DNA of 54,688 nucleotides. Source: Chloroflexota bacterium (GTDB lineage: Bacteria > Chloroflexota > Anaerolineae > Promineifilales > Promineifilaceae). Position 1 is the stretch's first letter. Every line of letters begins with the position of its first letter. Under the pieces are notes generated by a model. It was given only the letters and a program-made list of their open reading frames with translations. It made no database searches and had not been told where the DNA came from. The position numbers and the translations under genes were made by a program. This document shows positions 50,863 through 54,688 of the stretch, piece by piece. Location of the stretch: NCBI GenBank assembly GCA_022616275.1, contig JAKEFB010000149.1, positions 1-54,688 of the forward strand, read 5' to 3'.

Positions 50863-51476
50863 AAAACCACCGTTAAAGCGAGTAAATCATCTGCTGTGGG
50901 AATTGGTTCAACCGCTCCAAGAACTGAGCGGTAACGAACGATACGCTGCCGGTCAATGATAAAGACGCCCTGCTCCACGGCCGTCAGGGCGTGGTGGTGC
51001 AGGCGGCGAATAAAGTTGCGGTTCATCACGTCAACCCAGGAAGCCCGCACTGTCTCTACTCCTACCCCAGTCATAAAGGCCGTGGAAAAGCTAACAAACG
51101 TATTGCGGGTAGCTTCCAGGGCGCCCCGGTCGCCCAGGCCATACACGGCGTAAAGCCGTTTGTCCGGGTCACAAATGAATGGGTGGCGCGGCATCCGGTT
51201 GCGAAAATAATTTTGCGCTGTTTCCGACAGGTTGGGGGCTACCTGGATCACCTCTACCCCGTTGGATTGCAGCGTCTCATAGCCGCCGGCAATGCGCTCC
51301 ATGTGGCCCCGGCAAAAGTTGCAGGTAAAGCCACGGGAGAACCAGAGGATCACGTTTTGCCGGCCGCCATAATCGGCCAACGAGACCGTTTCTCCCTGAA
51401 TAGAAGAGAGAGAAAACTCCGGCGCCGGCTGTCCCACCTCCGCTGCCCGGCCGGCATCCAACCCTGGTTCTTCCAT
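50853..51476 (-). CDS. AhpC/TSA-family peroxiredoxin-like protein
   Basis: Protein of 207 residues with the thioredoxin-fold start AAEVGQPAPEFSLSSIQGET. The active-site segment is ILWFSRGFTCNFCRGHMER: a CxxC (CNFC) where peroxiredoxins have T-x-x-C. DPDKRLYAVYGL and GVFIIDRQRIVRYRSVLG are typical of the family. It is probably a peroxidase or thiol oxidoreductase. The ATG at 51476 is preferred because TTGTGC-18-TACAAT (51531-51502) lies just upstream; the frame stays open to 51572, which would add a CQECQAC segment. Neither start has a good Shine-Dalgarno. Confidence 0.8.
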   Translation of the reverse strand: MEEPGLDAGRAAEVGQPAPEFSLSSIQGETVSLADYGGRQNVILWFSRGFTCNFCRGHMERIAGGYETLQSNGVEVIQVAPNLSETAQNYFRNRMPRHPFICDPDKRLYAVYGLGDRGALEATRNTFVSFSTAFMTGVGVETVRASWVDVMNRNFIRRLHHHALTAVEQGVFIIDRQRIVRYRSVLGAVEPIPTADDLLALTVVLCP

Positions 51477-51501
51477 AGCTAGCTCGCTCACTGCGCCCGT
51501 T

Positions 51502-51531
51502 ATTGTACCGGACTCCCCTGTGCTGGCACAA
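51502..51531 (-). promoter_or_regulatory. Possible promoter of the peroxiredoxin-kinase operon
   Basis: TTGTGC (51531-51526), 18-bp spacer, TACAAT (51507-51502), about 26 bp before the ATG at 51476. The -35 is a moderate match only. Confidence 0.4.
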
Positions 51532-51606
51532 GCCTGGCATTCCTGGCAAATCTGCCTAGCCCGATGTACCATAGCTGGTGAACGACTGGCAATAGACGTT
51601 GTATTG

Positions 51607-51634
51607 CCGTCTGCCGTCTATCGTCCGTCGTCTA
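51607..51634. repeat. Heptanucleotide repeat (CCGTCTA)n
   Basis: Units CCGTCTG, CCGTCTA, TCGTCCG, TCGTCTA between the divergent peroxiredoxin-like and Clp-type genes. Confidence 0.85.
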
Positions 51635-51664
51635 AACTGTAACCTTATTTCTGGACCATAAAAG

Positions 51665-53872
51665 ATGGGCTCACTGAAACCAGAGATCCCCAGCGCCGAG
51701 TTGTCCCGCCTGATGACGGCGGCTGCCGGCCGCATGAAAGAGTACAAGCTCAAGCTGTTAACGCCGCAGTTGTTGCTGCGCGCCTTCCTGGACGATACAG
51801 AGTCGGCCGCTTACCACATCTTGCAGCAACTGGCCAAACAACGTGGCTTTGACTGGCACGATTTTTCCCGCCGGGTGGAGATGATGGCCGGCCACACGCC
51901 CGGCCAGGATGCCCACTTTACCTTCACCGACGATTTTGGCCAGAACGTGGCCCTGGCGGAAGAAATGCTGGTTGTATTGGACGAAGGGTTGACCATCGCC
52001 CAGGCCCGTGAGGAAATGAAGGTCCACAGCGGCCACGCCCTGGCGGCTATGGCTCAACCCAACGTGACTACCTACGGCTTGTTGCAGCGCCTTGGCGTCA
52101 CAGCGGCGGCCGTCACCGCCCTCTTAAGCGATGTGGCCGAGAGCAGCCAGCTCCTGATTCACGACGTCATCCAGGAGGCCAAAGACGGCCAGGCCCAGCC
52201 CGTTTACCAGCGAGAGGAGTTGTTGCGGGAATTGTTGCAACTTCTGGCCCTGGCCCAACGGCGGCACGTGATCTTCGTCGGCCCGGAAGGGGCCGGCAAG
52301 CGGACCCTGGGCTATAGCCTGGCCCAACTGCTGGCCGAGGGTAAAGGGCCGGCGCTGCGCTCTTTTGTCGTCCTCAACGAAACAGCCCTGCTCGAAAACG
52401 CGCTGGTGGCCATGCGCGCCGGCCTGCGCCGGGCCAATAGCGGCATCCTTTTTGTCCCCAGCATTGAGCGCTTCTTTGGCGACCGGCTGCGCGCCCAATT
52501 CCCGGAGCAGGTCAACCGGGAGTTGCACAAGGCTCTCCTGGGCGAGGAACAGGTGATCATTGGCACGGCTACGCCGGCCGCCTACGAACTGTTGAGCAAG
52601 GAGCGCCTCATCCGCCAGCAGACCCATCGCCTGGACGTGCCCCCGGCGACAAAAGAAGAGACAGTGGCCATCCTGGGTTTCCACAAGCAGCGGCTGGAGC
52701 GAGAGTACGAAATCAACGTGGCCGCCGAGGCCCTACAAACGGCCGCTACTCTGGCCGGCCAATACATTAAGACCATTGCCCTGCCGGCCGCGGCCGTGCA
52801 ACTGGTGGACCGGGCCTGCGCCATGGTCCGCGTGGCCGACCAAGGGCACGTGACTGATCTGCCTCGCCTGGAATCGGACCAGCGGCTGGACAGCGAGGAC
52901 ATAATGGCCGCTGCCAGCCAGATGACTCGTATTCCTATCAGCAAGCTCAGCCAGGACGAGAAAGGCCGTTACGCCAATATGGTCGAGCACCTGCACGAAC
53001 GGATTATTGGCCAGGAGGAGGCGATTATGGCCGTCAGCCGGGCGGTCAAGACCGCTCGGGTGGGACTGCGCGACCCCAAACGGCCGATTGGCTCCTTCCT
53101 CTTCCTGGGTCCAAGCGGCGTGGGCAAAAGCGAGCTGGCCAAAGCCCTGGCCGAATTCATGTTCGGTTCAGAGGAGGCCATGCTCACCCTGGATATGAGC
53201 GAGTACCAGGAGGAGGCCAGCGTCAACCGCCTGATTGGCGCGCCGCCCGGCTACGTCGGCTTTGAGGGGGGCGGCCAGCTCACCGATTTTGTCCGGGAAA
53301 AGCCCTATACCGTGGTGCTATTTGACGAGGTGGAAAAGGCCCACCCGCGCGTCCTGGACGTTCTTCTCCAGGTGATGGAGGAGGGCCGCCTGACCGACGG
53401 CCAGGGCCGGCTGACGACCTTTAGCGAAACGGTCATCATCATGACCAGCAACCTGGGAGCCCACCACATGCTCACCCCCGTCATTGGCGAACAACAACGC
53501 GAACTGGTCATGGCCGAGGTCCGCCACTTTTTCCGGCCGGAATTTCTCAACCGTCTGGATGACATCATCCTCTTCCACCAGCTCACGCCAGAGCAACTGG
53601 CCGATATTCTGGAGCTGATGCTGAAAAAGGAAATCAAGCTGGCCGGACAACAGGGTATGCAGTTGACCGTTACGCCAGAAGCTAAGAAATGGCTGCTGGC
53701 CCAGAATGACCAGCCAGAATTCGGCGCCCGGCCGCTGCGTCGCATCATTGCTCGCCACCTGCGCGAGCCTCTGGCTGATTTCCTGCTTGGCCAGGGCGCC
53801 CGGCCGCAAGCACAAATTGCCATAGACGCCGGCCCAGCCGGCCTGCACTTCCAGGCCGATGAACGCAAATAA
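51665..53872 (+). CDS. Clp-family AAA+ protein with degenerate first ATPase domain
   Basis: Hsp100/ClpC-like protein of 735 residues. An N-terminal Clp_N-like helical region (about 1-150) contains two-repeat elements such as LTPQLLLRAFLDDTESAAYH. The D1 domain has an altered Walker A (GPEGAGKRTL; Arg instead of Thr/Ser after GK) and lost Walker B acids (ILFVPSIERF). No ClpB-type middle domain lies between D1 and D2. D2 is complete: GPSGVGKSELAKALAE, VVLFDEVEKAH, MTSNLG and the Arg finger region RPEFLNRLDD. After MTSNLG there is no IGF/IGL loop for ClpP (TPVIGEQQ instead), so it probably works without ClpP. No Shine-Dalgarno is visible. Confidence 0.9.
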   Translation: MGSLKPEIPSAELSRLMTAAAGRMKEYKLKLLTPQLLLRAFLDDTESAAYHILQQLAKQRGFDWHDFSRRVEMMAGHTPGQDAHFTFTDDFGQNVALAEEMLVVLDEGLTIAQAREEMKVHSGHALAAMAQPNVTTYGLLQRLGVTAAAVTALLSDVAESSQLLIHDVIQEAKDGQAQPVYQREELLRELLQLLALAQRRHVIFVGPEGAGKRTLGYSLAQLLAEGKGPALRSFVVLNETALLENALVAMRAGLRRANSGILFVPSIERFFGDRLRAQFPEQVNRELHKALLGEEQVIIGTATPAAYELLSKERLIRQQTHRLDVPPATKEETVAILGFHKQRLEREYEINVAAEALQTAATLAGQYIKTIALPAAAVQLVDRACAMVRVADQGHVTDLPRLESDQRLDSEDIMAAASQMTRIPISKLSQDEKGRYANMVEHLHERIIGQEEAIMAVSRAVKTARVGLRDPKRPIGSFLFLGPSGVGKSELAKALAEFMFGSEEAMLTLDMSEYQEEASVNRLIGAPPGYVGFEGGGQLTDFVREKPYTVVLFDEVEKAHPRVLDVLLQVMEEGRLTDGQGRLTTFSETVIIMTSNLGAHHMLTPVIGEQQRELVMAEVRHFFRPEFLNRLDDIILFHQLTPEQLADILELMLKKEIKLAGQQGMQLTVTPEAKKWLLAQNDQPEFGARPLRRIIARHLREPLADFLLGQGARPQAQIAIDAGPAGLHFQADERK

Positions 53873-53879
53873 ATCAGAT

Positions 53880-53965
53880 GGACACAAGGAAGCGGAGACG
53901 CGGAGGTGCCCCACATCTTGCCCTTGTCCCTTACCCACCTGACACTTGACACCTGATACTTGATA
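53880..53965. repeat. Two micro-repeat tracts before the DinB-like gene
   Basis: A CACAAGG/AAGCGGA/GACGCGG/AGGTGCC type tract (about 53882-53910) is followed by CCTGACA, CTTGACA, CCTGATA, CTTGATA (53938-53965), the second with exact 7-bp period. Confidence 0.75.
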
Positions 53966-53985
53966 CGAACCAAAGGAAGACCCCC

Positions 53986-54462
53986 ATGCTCACCGATCGC
54001 CAGGCAACGATCCGTCAAAAACTGGCCCAAAGCCGCCAGGAAACGCTCTCCTCTTTACAGGGATTGAGCGAAACCCAGTGGAACACCGTCGTTTATTCCG
54101 AGGAGGCCGAATGGCGGGCGGCCGACCTGCTGCGCCACGTGACAAACGCCGAGCAAAGCATGACCCGCCTGATTGAGGTCATCCGCGACGGCGGCGAAGG
54201 CTCCTCCCCGGACTTTGACCTGGCACGTTGGAACGCTCGCGTGGTGAGCAAGATGCAGGACAAAACGCCGGATATGCTATTTGCCGAAATGGCTCAAAAC
54301 CGGGAACGTTTGTGGGAGGTAATAGACACCTTAACCGACGAAGACTTGGCCAAGAAGGGACGGCACGGCAGTCTGCGGATCCTCAGCATTGAGGAAATCT
54401 TACACCTTATTGCCGACCACGAAGTGCGGCACGTGAACCATATTCGTGAAGCCGTTAATTGA
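53986..54462 (+). CDS. DinB-fold protein (DUF664/YfiT-like)
   Basis: Protein of 158 residues, all helical, of the DinB/YfiT four-helix type. Metal-ligand histidines are visible in DLLRHVTNAEQSM and in LIADHEVRHVNHIREA, the usual H ... H-x-x-x-H arrangement. Family members are often metal-dependent thiol transferases or damage-inducible proteins; the substrate is unknown. AAGGA precedes the ATG at 53986. It follows the Clp-type gene by 113 bp, across micro-repeats. Confidence 0.82.
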   Translation: MLTDRQATIRQKLAQSRQETLSSLQGLSETQWNTVVYSEEAEWRAADLLRHVTNAEQSMTRLIEVIRDGGEGSSPDFDLARWNARVVSKMQDKTPDMLFAEMAQNRERLWEVIDTLTDEDLAKKGRHGSLRILSIEEILHLIADHEVRHVNHIREAVN

Positions 54463-54484
54463 GGGGGGAACGTCACTGGCCCTA

Positions 54485-54527
54485 AAAAATGAGATGCCCG
54501 GTAGCCGGGCGGCTACCGGGACATCTC
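54485..54527 (-). terminator. Intrinsic terminator for a gene entering from the right
   Basis: GAGATG-CCCGGTAGCC (54491-54506) pairs with GGCTACCGGGACATCTC (54511-54527), with one bulge. On the minus strand it is followed by ATTTTTTAGG (T-tract at 54485-54490). It therefore ends a minus-strand transcript from the right, and also lies 28 bp after the DinB-like stop. Confidence 0.8.
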
Positions 54528-54628
54528 TGGGGGGGAGCCATAGGTACTGTACCACAAATCAAATTAAGCGCAAGCCCAATTTTCGTGGTAACAGTTCAGA
54601 ATTGTGTCAGAAGTGGTCAGGGAGCGGC

Positions 54629-54688
54629 ATGGTCGAAGACAAAGCCCAAGTGGCGCCAGCATTCAAAGAGGGGATTGAAGCCGCGGGC
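54629..54688 (+). CDS. Possible start of a gene cut by the right edge
   Basis: ATG at 54629 with GGGAG 6 bp upstream opens a frame of 20 codons (MVEDKAQVAPAFKEGIEAAG) to the window edge. The opposite strand also has a short open frame ending in TGA (about 54617-54688), and the terminator at 54485-54527 would fit a minus-strand gene. The evidence does not decide between them. Confidence 0.25.
   Translation, partial: MVEDKAQVAPAFKEGIEAAG

Noticed and set aside
1-54688. tRNA, rRNA or classic riboswitches in the intergenic regions
   Set aside because: I looked for T-loop/anticodon patterns and common aptamer cores in the larger gaps and recognised none; a covariance scan would be needed for certainty.

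Overview
The window is about 54.7 kb of GC-rich bacterial chromosome, gene-dense and without phage, CRISPR array or intact insertion sequence. The likely source is a Chloroflexota bacterium (Anaerolineae/Ardenticatenia/Caldilineae-like). This is inferred from a long-insert form of ribosomal protein S12, a DUF951 gene, DUF2089/DUF4097-type genes, secreted proteins built from PT-rich linkers, carboxypeptidase-regulatory repeats and a C-terminal YVPIIFQ-type tail, and intergenic 7-8 bp micro-repeats. No rRNA is present to confirm it.

Layout. (1) 1-7.8 kb, minus strand: tuf (partial), fusA, rpsG, rpsL and rpoB. rpoC is not between rpoB and rpsL. rpsL has its own promoter and structured leader, and rpoB is preceded by a promoter, a structured leader and an intrinsic terminator. 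(2) 7.8-11.3 kb, minus: an operon of M50 protease, HD-domain protein, TyrA-like dehydrogenase and GT4 glycosyltransferase. (3) 11.4-16.9 kb, plus: DUF951 and a membrane GT2, then an operon of DUF2089, DUF4097-like and SHOCT-like proteins sharing one short helical motif. (4) 16.9-21.9 kb: a hybrid histidine kinase, a split STAND (NB-ARC plus TPR) pair, a small secreted peptide and a degenerate DJ-1-like protein. Two arrays of the same 11-bp direct repeat (TGATAGC + 4 bp) lie at the promoters, and a decayed TPR-gene fragment lies beside one of them. This is the strongest candidate for an undescribed system. (5) 22-26.3 kb: folA/thyA, sufE and a second EF-G. (6) 26.3-34.6 kb: a large secreted repeat protein, a cyclic-nucleotide-binding coiled-coil protein, a HyuA-type hydantoinase and two paralogous membrane proteins. 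(7) 34.7-41.7 kb: guaA-xpt, polyprenyl diphosphate synthase, a two-subunit CoA-transferase, kynureninase-like and tryptophan 2,3-dioxygenase genes. (8) 41.9-54.5 kb: an M23-type secreted protein, a Gly/Tyr-rich lipoprotein, a phosphoesterase, an acyl-CoA ligase, a GAF-PAS histidine kinase overlapping a peroxiredoxin-like gene, a Clp-type AAA+ protein with a degenerate first ATPase domain, and a DinB-fold protein.

Across the window, intergenic DNA is rich in perfect palindromes, several abutting Shine-Dalgarno sequences, and in degenerate tandem repeats of 7 or 8 bp with many unrelated unit sequences. The hexamer GGCCGG/CCGGCC is conspicuously over-used in genes. Several genes (DUF951, thyA, the NB-ARC gene, the M23 protein, the cNMP-binding protein) have a -10-like box 6-9 bp before the start codon and no Shine-Dalgarno sequence, suggesting leaderless mRNAs. 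All assignments are by reading; no searches were run.
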